5,965 nucleotides of DNA from Acidobacteriota bacterium (GCA_025353435.1 JANXQR010000543.1:1-5965); one strand, 5' to 3'. Counted from the stretch's first letter, positions 1 through 5,965 are shown. Made by a program: numbers and translations. Notes: generated from the letters alone by a model not told the origin.

Positions 1-66
1 CAGGATTCTGGCCACTTCGTTGAGGCATCGCACCGGGTCGGGAATTGCCGCAAGAATTAAGTGCAT
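1..66 (-). CDS. Possible start of a downstream gene (partial, runs off left edge)
   Basis: An ATG at 66-64 on the minus strand opens a frame of 22 codons without a stop up to the window edge (MHLILAAIPDPVRCLN, then EVARIL). The ATG lies inside the last codons of the VWA gene, and the two reading frames overlap by 10 bases (ATGCACTTAA, which contains the VWA stop). Such short stop/start overlaps are typical of translationally coupled bacterial genes. The later codons end mostly in G or C, as in the neighbouring genes. Against it: 22 open codons is not statistically unusual, no strong Shine-Dalgarno is visible upstream (only GGCGAG about 8 bases before the ATG), and no family can be recognised from so few residues. 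The alternative is plain 3' flanking sequence of the VWA gene. Confidence 0.3.
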   Translation of the reverse strand, partial: MHLILAAIPDPVRCLNEVARIL

Positions 67-2924
67 AGCGACGGCTCGCCAGACGCGCCAGGAATCTCGA
101 AGGCCAATCGCTTGGCGCCCGCCTTTCCGCTATTGGTGTCCAGAATTGCGGCTTCCAAAACATAGCGCCCTGGTGGGGCGATGAAATGACGCTGCAGAGT
201 GATCGCTTCGAAGTTCGCTTGCCCTGCGCCCGTAAACGCGGCGCGCCACGGAAAGTCCTCGCCAAAATGTGCGACCACCGCTCCCGTCGCGTCTTTTATC
301 GAAGCAACTACTGAAACGTGTGCTGTGTGCAGATTCGAGTTCGCATCCTCCCGCACGTCCAGGCTCGTCAGCGGCACCTCGATATCGACAGTGTTGACGC
401 TGCCCTCCGGCACATCTTCCATGTGCAGGATCGCGGAGCGAAAGGCAACATCACCAGGCGAATTCGGCTGGCCGAGCATCTTCAGTAGCGGCAATTCGAA
501 CGGTTGCAGCGTCGCCCCGGCGCCTGCTGGAAGCGCAAGATATCCTGCCTGGGACCGCACGGTCAGCCCAGCCCGCAGCGGCTTCACCGCAATCGGGCGA
601 AACTTCCCATCGTAATCATCGATAGTTGGAAGATAGGAAGCCTCATAATAAGTCGTCATATCATCGATAAGTTGCTTTGCGGGATTAGTTACATCATCTT
701 CGGCGCCGATATAACGTCCTCCGGTGCCTTCCGCCAATCGTTGCAGGATGTTATTCCCCGCTTCACGATTTAGATCCGAATCCGGCCGCTTGCCTCCCGG
801 TGCTCCTGCGTTCGGCGCACCATTCACTGACATGCTGCTGCTCTCCATCTTCGCCGCCTGGCTGTCAACGCGGTTCAAATCGACTACATAAATCGTGGCT
901 CCGGCACGGTTCGCTGCGGAAATAATGGATTGAATTGCCTCGCCCCCGCCGGCTTGTTTGTCACCAACAGAGCTGAAATAGACAATCGCCTTTCGCTCCG
1001 GAAACTCCTGCTGCGCCTGTGCCAACGCCAACAGCGCCGCAAACGATGGCTGCAGGTGCTGGTCCTGGACAATCCGGCTGGAGTTGTTGATTGCCGAAAT
1101 CAGCGCCCGCGCAACACTGCGATCGTGACTGTTCGCCACCGCCCCAGAGGCTCCGTTGCCGGTCCGGACCACGGCCATCACATCCTGTTCTTCCTGGTTC
1201 ACCGCAGTGGCTGAGTTAGCCGGTTGCGTCGCAGCTTCGATAGCCTGCTCCACCTCTTTGCGGTCAGTCGTAAAGCGCTGCTGAAGCTGCAGCCGCCCCT
1301 GAACGTCCATCACCGTGAACGAGAATCCGCTCTTCGGAAACACCCTGAGAATCCGCTCGGCAACCTCGCGCGGTTGGCTCACCGCAGAGGGATCGACTCC
1401 CTGGCGCCCTTCCGCGGCCGGGGGTGGGCGATCGAACACCAGCGTCACCATATGCTCGGCCTTGTCCTTGCCACTCACCAGGCGAAGACTATCGAGCGTC
1501 ACCGCCGATCCATCATCGGTAACCGCAATCTCCCCTGGCTTCAGGTTCAGAACTGGCCTGTTCTTCGCGTCCCGAACAACAAGTTCCAGCCGAACCTCGT
1601 CCCCGCTCATCATCATGTTTGTCGCGGGGCTCAGCAGTTGCGCCAACGAGTAGCCCCGCCGCGCCTGTAACTCCACGCCCCCGCGATCGAGTTTCACCTT
1701 CAGCCGATGATAGGTCTTGTCCAGCTTCCCAATGTCCGGTGTAAGTTCGATCATATAAACGCACTCAGGCGGCTCCGTCAGTGCCCTGAATCCCGCCAAG
1801 AGATCGTTGCTGCCGTGAACAAAACTCCCGCCCGTGCCGGCGGCAAGTTCCGCCATCGAATCCTCGGCGACGCTTGCGCTCTGGCGACGATACCCTGTCT
1901 GAAGCACCACGCTTCCGCCCGCCCCGGCCATCGTCGAAAACCCTGGGCTGCGCTCGTCCGAGTTAATCTCCGTTGTGTAAATCCCCCGTGCATCAAGAGC
2001 GCTGATCGTTACATCGGATTCCGCAGCCACATCCATGATGTGCGATTCAAGGTCCCTCGCATCCTGTTCAACGGGAAGGAACCCGGGCGACACCAGCACC
2101 AGCATCCGCTGCCCAGGCAATTTAGAAACTCTGCGCACAAACTCCGCGATGGCTCCGTAAGTGGACTGAATATCCTGCCGGCCGATACTCAGTGCTCGTT
2201 GTGCAGCTCCCTCTGCCATACTCTGCGCTTCGTTGTAGTTGTACTTCATATCAAGCCCGGGGTTGCAGTTGAACACCTGCCGAACCGCGTCATTGATGGC
2301 ATCCGAATTGCGCTTGTTCTCAATCAGATCGGCCTGGTAGAAATCGATTCTCGGACAATCGAATCCTTCCGACTGCCCCAATCCGTGCGGTCGCAGATTG
2401 GCCAGCGCCTCCTGCAGCTTGGCCGGGTCGCGCGTCAGCCCGCTGTTGGTCCTTCCTGAAAGCGACACCACCGCCGCTTCATCTTCGGGAGACAGTGCAT
2501 TCGCCAGCACTTTTGTGGCCGCCGCCCTGGCCTGCATCAAATTCTCCGCACTGAGATGCAGATCATCGAACAGAAACACGATGCTACGCTCAGGCGGAGC
2601 AGAGGATGGCGGAGCCGCAGCCGGCGGAGCCGCAGGCGCAGCCCCGTCAGCTTCCCTTGTCTTTCGCAACTCCACCGTGAAGCCGGAAATCGCATGCGGC
2701 TTGTCATTATCGAAGACCTGAAAGTCTTCCTTCTTTAAATCAGTCACCGCGCGGCCATGCTTATCCCGCACCACCACCGGCACAAGAATCCTGGAAACGT
2801 TTACCTCAATCCGAGGTGCCGTTCCTTGGGGCTCATTCGCTTGTTGAGCTGCGGAGTAGGTCGAGATGCTCGGCGCCAGACACAACATAACGAGAGTCCG
2901 ACGTAACTGAGCTCTCATTTTCAT
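57..2924 (-). CDS. Secreted protein with two tandem VWFA-related acidobacterial domains
   Basis: This is a 955-residue exported protein. Residues 1-26 form a signal peptide: basic MKMRAQLRR, hydrophobic core LVMLCLAP, and a likely SAA|QQ cleavage site. Residues about 37-426 are a first VWFA-related acidobacterial domain (TIGR03436-like). It begins with the strand VNVSRILVPVVVRD, continues with the EDFQVFDN segment, has the core strand IVFLFDDLHLS at 115-125, and ends in YHRLKV...ARRGY. A second copy spans about 440-797: VRLELVVRD, VTLVFDRPPP, RKAIVYFSSVGD, AEGTGGRYI and SQAGY. Residues 805-955 are an extra beta-rich tail. The metal site is degenerate: copy 1 has D120 but leucines where DxSxS needs serines, and copy 2 has D498 followed by RPPP. 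A Pro/Ala-rich linker occupies 91-112. The ATG at 2924 gives the complete signal peptide; a second ATG two codons later is possible. The Shine-Dalgarno is weak (AAGAAAA). The role is probably binding in the periplasm or outside the cell; ligand unknown. Confidence 0.93.
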   Translation of the reverse strand: MKMRAQLRRTLVMLCLAPSISTYSAAQQANEPQGTAPRIEVNVSRILVPVVVRDKHGRAVTDLKKEDFQVFDNDKPHAISGFTVELRKTREADGAAPAAPPAAAPPSSAPPERSIVFLFDDLHLSAENLMQARAAATKVLANALSPEDEAAVVSLSGRTNSGLTRDPAKLQEALANLRPHGLGQSEGFDCPRIDFYQADLIENKRNSDAINDAVRQVFNCNPGLDMKYNYNEAQSMAEGAAQRALSIGRQDIQSTYGAIAEFVRRVSKLPGQRMLVLVSPGFLPVEQDARDLESHIMDVAAESDVTISALDARGIYTTEINSDERSPGFSTMAGAGGSVVLQTGYRRQSASVAEDSMAELAAGTGGSFVHGSNDLLAGFRALTEPPECVYMIELTPDIGKLDKTYHRLKVKLDRGGVELQARRGYSLAQLLSPATNMMMSGDEVRLELVVRDAKNRPVLNLKPGEIAVTDDGSAVTLDSLRLVSGKDKAEHMVTLVFDRPPPAAEGRQGVDPSAVSQPREVAERILRVFPKSGFSFTVMDVQGRLQLQQRFTTDRKEVEQAIEAATQPANSATAVNQEEQDVMAVVRTGNGASGAVANSHDRSVARALISAINNSSRIVQDQHLQPSFAALLALAQAQQEFPERKAIVYFSSVGDKQAGGGEAIQSIISAANRAGATIYVVDLNRVDSQAAKMESSSMSVNGAPNAGAPGGKRPDSDLNREAGNNILQRLAEGTGGRYIGAEDDVTNPAKQLIDDMTTYYEASYLPTIDDYDGKFRPIAVKPLRAGLTVRSQAGYLALPAGAGATLQPFELPLLKMLGQPNSPGDVAFRSAILHMEDVPEGSVNTVDIEVPLTSLDVREDANSNLHTAHVSVVASIKDATGAVVAHFGEDFPWRAAFTGAGQANFEAITLQRHFIAPPGRYVLEAAILDTNSGKAGAKRLAFEIPGASGEPSLCT
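2593..2635 (-). repeat. 15-bp tandem repeat encoding Pro/Ala linker
   Basis: GGCGGAGCCGCAG occurs at 2608-2620 and again at 2623-2635, a period of 15 bp. A third, partly matching copy begins at 2593 (first eight bases identical). The repeat lies inside the VWA gene and encodes a five-residue Ala/Pro period in the linker at residues 91-112, between the first beta strands and the core of VWA copy 1. Because 15 bp is a multiple of three, gain or loss of a unit would keep the reading frame and only change linker length. Confidence 0.65.
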
Positions 2925-2975
2925 AGGGTTTTCTTGCAGCTAGTTCGCGCCAGGGATCGTCGCCGACGCGTAGCA

Positions 2976-3005
2976 ATCGTACTCCGATAAGCACAAGATT
3001 TTCAA
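2976..3005 (-). promoter_or_regulatory. Candidate sigma-70-like promoter of the VWA gene
   Basis: Read on the minus strand, TTGAAA (3005-3000; 5 of 6 to the -35 consensus) is followed after 18 bases by TACGAT (2981-2976; 4 of 6 to the -10 consensus). This would start transcription near 2969 and leave a leader of about 45 bases before the ATG at 2924. An 11-base palindrome, CGTCGCCGACG at 2958-2968, sits right at the expected start of the transcript and could be an operator or a small hairpin. This is a by-eye consensus match only. If real, it makes the VWA gene at least partly independent of the two genes upstream. Confidence 0.38.
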
Positions 3006-3054
3006 TATGCGGAGCTAACCTCCACCGTTTCGCTCCGGGTATCCCGCTTCCATC

Positions 3055-3648
3055 CTAGTGTTGCTCTGCCACCATAATGGGCTCCTTCAGCACCACGCGG
3101 CCTGGCAGTTCAAGTTGCGCAAGCTTGCGATCAATCAATTGCACCCCCTGCATCGCAATGCTCCCCGACCACTCGCACCTCCCCGGCTGGATCGACACAA
3201 TGCAGCCGCCCATAAAATTCAGCAGCAGCGCATCAATCTCCGTGCTCAGCATCACTTCGAAATCGACCTTCTGCACCAATTTCGAGCCCAGAAACACATT
3301 CACGTACGGATGCAGCGTTGAATCAATCGTGTGCTCAAGCAAATTGCAGGAGAACGGAGTCGTGGCAGCGCCGCGGCTCTTCTCTGCCGTTTCTTTCACT
3401 TCTTTGCACTTTTGCCACGCGGCCACCCACCCGCCAATCACCTTCGTATCCAGCGCGTCGGTCATCACGCCCGCCATCTCTGTCCGCAAGTCGTTCCACG
3501 CAACCGGCGCAGAAAGCCCCTTCGCCTCTTCCTGGATTTCCTTGAAGTCCTTCGCATCCAGACCCGCCGCCAGCTTCGCGGAATTCTCCCGCGACAGCGC
3601 GAACAGATCAGCGACCGTTAGCTCCTCAAGATTCGCAGTTGCGTTCAT
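3055..3648 (-). CDS. Hypothetical protein, 197 residues, unrecognised family
   Basis: This is a soluble protein without signal peptide or membrane segment, so probably cytoplasmic. I chose the ATG at 3648 because AGGAGG lies six bases before it. The frame stays open up to an ATG at 3723, but those 25 extra codons would overlap the PKD gene and have no ribosome site. Residues 1-93 look helical and charged (EELTVADLFALS, KDFKEIQEEAK, KCKEVKETAEK). Residues 98-193 look beta-rich: HPYVNVFLGSKLVQKVDFEV, then GGCIVSIQPGRCEWSGSIAM and LELPGRVVL. That is a helical head followed by a compact beta domain. Cysteines are at 81, 101, 149 and 158. The gene begins 28 bp after the PKD gene ends, so co-transcription is likely. 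I do not recognise the family and assign no function. A cytoplasmic partner of the PKD protein's tail is conceivable from position alone. Confidence 0.87.
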   Translation of the reverse strand: MNATANLEELTVADLFALSRENSAKLAAGLDAKDFKEIQEEAKGLSAPVAWNDLRTEMAGVMTDALDTKVIGGWVAAWQKCKEVKETAEKSRGAATTPFSCNLLEHTIDSTLHPYVNVFLGSKLVQKVDFEVMLSTEIDALLLNFMGGCIVSIQPGRCEWSGSIAMQGVQLIDRKLAQLELPGRVVLKEPIMVAEQH

Positions 3649-3654
3649 GTCGTG

Positions 3655-3661
3655 CCTCCTC
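3655..3661 (-). promoter_or_regulatory. Strong ribosome binding site deciding the start at 3648
   Basis: The minus strand reads GAGGAGG here, a near-perfect Shine-Dalgarno six bases before the ATG at 3648. It lies in the 28-bp gap after the PKD stop codon. This supports the shorter 197-residue product over the 222-residue frame that would start at 3723. Confidence 0.8.
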
Positions 3662-3676
3662 GTTAGAAACGGCCGC

Positions 3677-5044
3677 TTAGTCTCGGAAACTGATCGTGTG
3701 ATCCGCACGACCCATTCCCGCACTTAGCTTTATTGCCCCGAGTCCCGCCGGTCGTCGGCCCATTTTGATTTCGTGACGTCCCAACCCCTCATGCGCAACG
3801 TAACGAATCTTTGCCTGCGTGCCCTTTGTTTTCGTTTCGTCCGAACGATGCTGCGACGAGTTGCTGGCCGTGCCCGACAATCGAGTCATCAGCCAGATCA
3901 CGAATAAGACCACCGCAACTGCCGCCGCCCAACCCGCAATCCGATGCCACCACGGCGGTGGCGGCGCCGCAATATTCAGCGGCAGCATCCCTTGCAATGG
4001 CGGCTGATATGCCTCCGCGGTCTCCGCCGTTACCACCACCTCGTGCAGCCCTGCCGTGGCATAACGGTGATGCGCGCGCCCCTGGCTCCCCACCAATTCC
4101 GGCGCCGAACCATCCCCCCAATCAAATTCAAACCGCAACTTCTTTTGGGGCTCATCAAGCGACGCTGCAACCACAACATCACTCCGTGGAGTCAACTGGC
4201 CTTCGCTCTCCAGCGCCACTGACAATTTAGGAGTCGTATGCGGAACCGTCTCGGGCACCACCCTCACCGTGATCTCGACCGGAGCACTCGTCACCGACTG
4301 CGTCCCATCCTGTGTCAGTACAGTCACCGTCGCCTGGAAAATGTTGGGACTCGTGTATTTATGTCCTATTGGATTAGGAGCAGCATCTTGCATCGACCCG
4401 TCGCCAAAATCGAAATGATATTGAGCATCGGTGGCCGGTGGGTTCAGCGTTGCCGTCAACGTCACCGTATCGTCAACATTCAGATTTGCCTTATCGGCAG
4501 TCAGCGTTACCGTCGGCTGCGCGGGCAGCACCACCGCAATCGTCACCGCGTTGCTCTGTATTGAAACGCTCTGCAGAACTGCCGTCATCTTGAAGTTCGC
4601 CATCGGCCGCGCGGTCACGCGCACCGTGTAGTTTTGCGGCGCATCGTAGGAGTGGTCCGCCGCCGGAACCGTCTCATCGCTCGCACTCCCATCGCCCCAG
4701 TCAAAGTGGTAGGAAACGCGATACACCGGCCGATTCCAGCTCAAGTCGAAATGAACGCTCTGATGCGGTTGCGCCGTCGGGCTGCTCGCCGACAAAGTCA
4801 AAATAGCCTGCGTAGCCGGGGGCGGAACATACTGCTGCGCCATTTGCGCGAGTATTGCCGCCTTGGTTTGAGTTGCAAAAGGCGCCTTGGTCGTCGCAGC
4901 CTTCTGACTTGCCGTAGGCGCCTGGGTTGCCAAAGTCTTCTGATCTACCCCGGCCGTCTGTGTTGCCGCAGGCGTCGCCACCATCATTGCGCCAATCAAC
5001 ACTAGGCAAAAGTCCAGAACTCTCGACAACCACCGCTTTCGCAT
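3677..5044 (-). CDS. Membrane-anchored exported protein with three PKD domains
   Basis: This is a 455-residue protein. The start at 5044 is preferred over the ATG at 5122 because GGGAG lies six bases upstream and a signal peptide begins at once (MRKRWLSRVLDFCLVLIGAM). Residues 27-62 form an Ala/Thr/Gln-rich linker of degenerate 12-residue repeats. Three PKD-type beta domains follow, each with its hallmark loop: FDWGDGS at 114-120, FDFGDGS at 211-217 and FDWGDGS at 307-313. Each is followed by a HSY, HKY or HRY motif and a V-T-V/V-V-V strand. A proline run (361-364) leads to one membrane helix at about 366-388, then a basic tail of about 67 residues with no recognised domain. Inferred topology: PKD domains outside the cytoplasmic membrane, tail inside. 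PKD domains usually mediate protein-protein or protein-carbohydrate contacts; no catalytic domain is visible. It is the first gene of a likely operon with the 197-residue gene. The ligand is unknown. Confidence 0.9.
   Translation of the reverse strand: MRKRWLSRVLDFCLVLIGAMMVATPAATQTAGVDQKTLATQAPTASQKAATTKAPFATQTKAAILAQMAQQYVPPPATQAILTLSASSPTAQPHQSVHFDLSWNRPVYRVSYHFDWGDGSASDETVPAADHSYDAPQNYTVRVTARPMANFKMTAVLQSVSIQSNAVTIAVVLPAQPTVTLTADKANLNVDDTVTLTATLNPPATDAQYHFDFGDGSMQDAAPNPIGHKYTSPNIFQATVTVLTQDGTQSVTSAPVEITVRVVPETVPHTTPKLSVALESEGQLTPRSDVVVAASLDEPQKKLRFEFDWGDGSAPELVGSQGRAHHRYATAGLHEVVVTAETAEAYQPPLQGMLPLNIAAPPPPWWHRIAGWAAAVAVVLFVIWLMTRLSGTASNSSQHRSDETKTKGTQAKIRYVAHEGLGRHEIKMGRRPAGLGAIKLSAGMGRADHTISFRD
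4881..4967 (-). repeat. 36-bp degenerate tandem repeat in the PKD gene linker
   Basis: The segments starting at 4881 (GGCGCCTTGGTCGTCGCAG) and 4917 (GGCGCCTGGGTTGCCAAAG) align over 27 bases with six differences, both ending in TCTTCTGA or CTTCTGA. A weaker third copy starts at 4953 (about 12 of 15 bases match). The period of 36 bp equals 12 codons, giving residues such as VDQKTLATQAPT and ASQKAATTKAPF just after the signal peptide. It probably makes a flexible spacer between the membrane surface or cleavage site and the first PKD domain. Confidence 0.6.
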
Positions 5045-5050
5045 CGATAA

Positions 5051-5055
5051 CTCCC
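5051..5055 (-). promoter_or_regulatory. Ribosome binding site of the PKD gene
   Basis: The minus strand reads TTGGGAGTTATCG before the ATG at 5044, with GGGAG placed six bases upstream. This decides for the 455-residue product, which starts directly with a signal peptide, over the 481-residue frame from 5122. Confidence 0.65.
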
Positions 5056-5071
5056 AACGGTTGCTGCTACT

Positions 5072-5100
5072 GATATATTCCGTCCCACCGCGCCCGGGAA
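5072..5100 (-). promoter_or_regulatory. Weak candidate promoter of the PKD operon
   Basis: On the minus strand, TATATC (5077-5072; 4 of 6 to the -10 consensus) is preceded after 17 bases by TTCCCG (5100-5095; only 3 of 6 to the -35 consensus). A better -35-like box, TTGACC at 5129-5124, lies further upstream but has only AACCTT at the right distance. The true promoter of this operon could use either, or a sigma factor with another consensus. Confidence 0.2.
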
Positions 5101-5138
5101 AAGGTTGCCTGAAGCTTAGCACCGGTCAAAACTGCAAG

Positions 5139-5156
5139 CAATCTGCGGACAGATTG
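5139..5156. promoter_or_regulatory. Perfect 7-bp inverted repeat upstream of the PKD operon
   Basis: CAATCTG, spacer CGGA, then CAGATTG form a perfect inverted repeat of 18 bases. It lies about 95 bp before the PKD start codon and ten bases upstream of the TTGACC box. Its position fits an operator for a dimeric regulator. No T-run follows on either strand, so a terminator is unlikely. Confidence 0.4.
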
Positions 5157-5370
5157 ACCTCGCGAAATGTCATTCCCGTCCACATTGAAAAATGAAGTTG
5201 TATCAGGAGTTCCCATCGAGTCGATCAAATGCAGACGGCTGCTTCTCACCTCGGCATGGCCTGCGGAGAATGAGCGCCAATGCCTGGTCCTCAACCGCCG
5301 CCATCAAGACTTGGAAACGAACCACTTGAGAACAGCCCAGTCGTGGCGGCCATCCAACCCGGCGACTTTG

Positions 5371-5965
5371 CTATTCCACGCGCAGGGCTACCATGGGATC
5401 CACCTTGCTGGCCCGCCAGGCTGGGATGACCGTGGCTGCGAAGGCCACAACAGCTAACAATGCGGGAACTGCCAGGAATGTCGCGGCGTCAGTCGTGGTC
5501 ACGCCGAACAACAGGCTGGCGATTACGCGCGTCAGGGCGACCGCGCCCAATAGCCCTGCGAAGATGCCGATCAATGTCAGTTGCATCCCCTGCCGGACGA
5601 CTAGAGTGAGAATATTTTCGCGCCGCGCACCCAGGGCGACGAGAATGCCGATGTCGCGGGTGCTCTGAGTGACCAGATACGACAGGACGCCGTACAGGCC
5701 CACGGCGGCAAGCAGCAAAGCGAACGCCGCAAATGCACCAAGCATGGTGCTGGAGAAGCGCTGCCGTGCCAGCGAATCATGCAAACGGTCCTGCATGGTC
5801 CGTATTCCATAGACCACAACGGAAGAATCGACCGCGTGAATCTCGCTAACGATGGCCGTGGCGAGTCCCGTCTCATGAGAGGTGGCGCGAGCTACCAGGA
5901 ACATTCCCCGGTCCAGCCCCTGCTGCAGGGGGAAGTATGTCGCGATTTTGCCGTCTGTATCGAGG
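5371..5965 (-). CDS. ABC transporter permease, MacB/FtsX (ADOP) family, C-terminal part
   Basis: The last 197 codons are visible and the 5' part lies beyond the right edge. The frame continues past the internal ATG at 5904 without a stop (YFPLQQGLDRGMFLVAR), so that ATG is not the start. This is the final FtsX-type domain of a MacB-like permease. A periplasmic segment (residues 1-72 of the visible part, ending SLARQRFS) is followed by a membrane helix at 73-97 (FALLLAAVGLYGVLSYLV), the conserved cytoplasmic loop RDIGILVALGARRENIL, and two more helices at about 127-150 and 160-182. The closing motif PAWRASKVDPMVALRVE is characteristic. ADOP proteins of acidobacteria are usually 800-900 residues with two such permease units. 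Substrates are mostly unknown; MacB relatives export antibiotics, peptides or lipoproteins. No ATPase or membrane-fusion gene is visible in the window. Confidence 0.93.
   Translation of the reverse strand, partial: LDTDGKIATYFPLQQGLDRGMFLVARATSHETGLATAIVSEIHAVDSSVVVYGIRTMQDRLHDSLARQRFSSTMLGAFAAFALLLAAVGLYGVLSYLVTQSTRDIGILVALGARRENILTLVVRQGMQLTLIGIFAGLLGAVALTRVIASLLFGVTTTDAATFLAVPALLAVVAFAATVIPAWRASKVDPMVALRVE

Larger units (their letters stand above)
5045..5370. other. Intergenic region between permease and PKD operon
   Basis: These 326 bases separate the permease stop from the PKD start. Short open frames exist on both strands, but none has a ribosome site, a recognisable motif or protein-like composition, so I call no gene. 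The stretch holds the PKD ribosome binding site, weak promoter-like boxes and one perfect inverted repeat, listed separately. I saw no convincing GC hairpin plus T-run terminator after the permease stop at 5371. The region presumably contains the 5' control region of the PKD operon. Confidence 0.6.

Noticed and set aside
1707..2459. 250-codon open frame on the plus strand inside the VWA gene
   Set aside because: It is fully antisense to a well-supported gene, and its residues (many Arg, His, Leu and Pro) look like a reverse-strand shadow.
3010..3037. Inverted repeat CGGAGC/GCTCCG as terminator after the 197-residue gene
   Set aside because: The arms are only six bases with a 16-base loop, and no T-run follows on the minus strand, so it is not a convincing intrinsic terminator.
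3649..3723. 25-codon N-terminal extension of the 197-residue protein
   Set aside because: It would overlap the end of the PKD gene and lacks a ribosome site, whereas AGGAGG sits correctly before the ATG at 3648.
3077..3727. 216-codon open frame on the plus strand opposite the 197-residue gene
   Set aside because: It lies wholly antisense to a gene with a strong ribosome site, is rich in Ser and Arg without domain logic, and has no Shine-Dalgarno of its own. Long antisense frames are expected in GC-rich coding DNA.
5045..5122. 26-codon N-terminal extension of the PKD protein
   Set aside because: The extension would place a polar stretch before the signal peptide, and the ATG at 5044 has GGGAG at proper spacing.
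5067..5294. 75-codon minus-strand frame in the intergenic region
   Set aside because: It overlaps the control region and start of the PKD gene, has no recognisable motif, and its composition is not protein-like.
5167..5457. 96-codon plus-strand frame crossing the permease stop
   Set aside because: It runs antisense into the permease 3' end, with no ribosome site and no recognisable domain.
5371..5904. ATG at 5904 as start of a short 177-residue permease
   Set aside because: The frame continues upstream to the window edge with family-typical residues (YFPLQQ), so this is an internal methionine of a longer gene.
1..5965. CRISPR, phage or insertion sequence signatures
   Set aside because: No regularly spaced repeats, no terminal inverted repeats around a transposase, and no integrase or capsid-like frame were seen.

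Overview
The window looks like chromosomal DNA from an acidobacterium (phylum Acidobacteriota, order not resolvable). Two genes carry signatures best known from that phylum. One is a long secreted protein with two copies of the VWFA-related acidobacterial domain. The other is the C-terminal end of a MacB/FtsX permease of the 'acidobacterial duplicated orphan permease' (ADOP) type. Base composition is GC-rich and codon third positions favour G/C in the coding frames. No rRNA, tRNA, CRISPR array, transposase or phage gene was found.

Every supported gene is on the minus strand, so transcription runs from high to low coordinates. From right to left: (1) the last 197 codons of an ADOP-type permease, cut by the right edge; (2) a 326-bp intergenic stretch with a perfect 7-bp inverted repeat and weak promoter-like elements; (3) a 455-residue exported protein with three PKD domains, one C-terminal membrane anchor and a short basic cytoplasmic tail; (4) 28 bp further on, a 197-residue soluble protein of unrecognised family with a strong ribosome binding site; (5) a 130-bp gap with a plausible sigma-70-like promoter; (6) a 955-residue exported protein with a tandem duplication of the VWFA-related domain; (7) possibly the first 22 codons of a further gene whose ATG overlaps the VWA stop codon and which leaves the window on the left.

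The PKD and 197-residue genes are probably one operon, given the same strand, the 28-bp gap and the Shine-Dalgarno sequence inside the gap. The VWA gene may be transcribed separately or also by read-through. The two exported proteins are built from extracellular beta-sandwich and adhesion-type modules. A cell-envelope protein-protein or protein-polysaccharide interaction module is therefore a reasonable inference, but nothing in the sequence proves that they act together. The permease is separated by 326 bp and is most likely an unrelated transcription unit.

The most interesting item is the PKD-anchor / unknown 197-residue protein / double-VWA neighbourhood. The 197-residue protein is the part I could not assign to any family.
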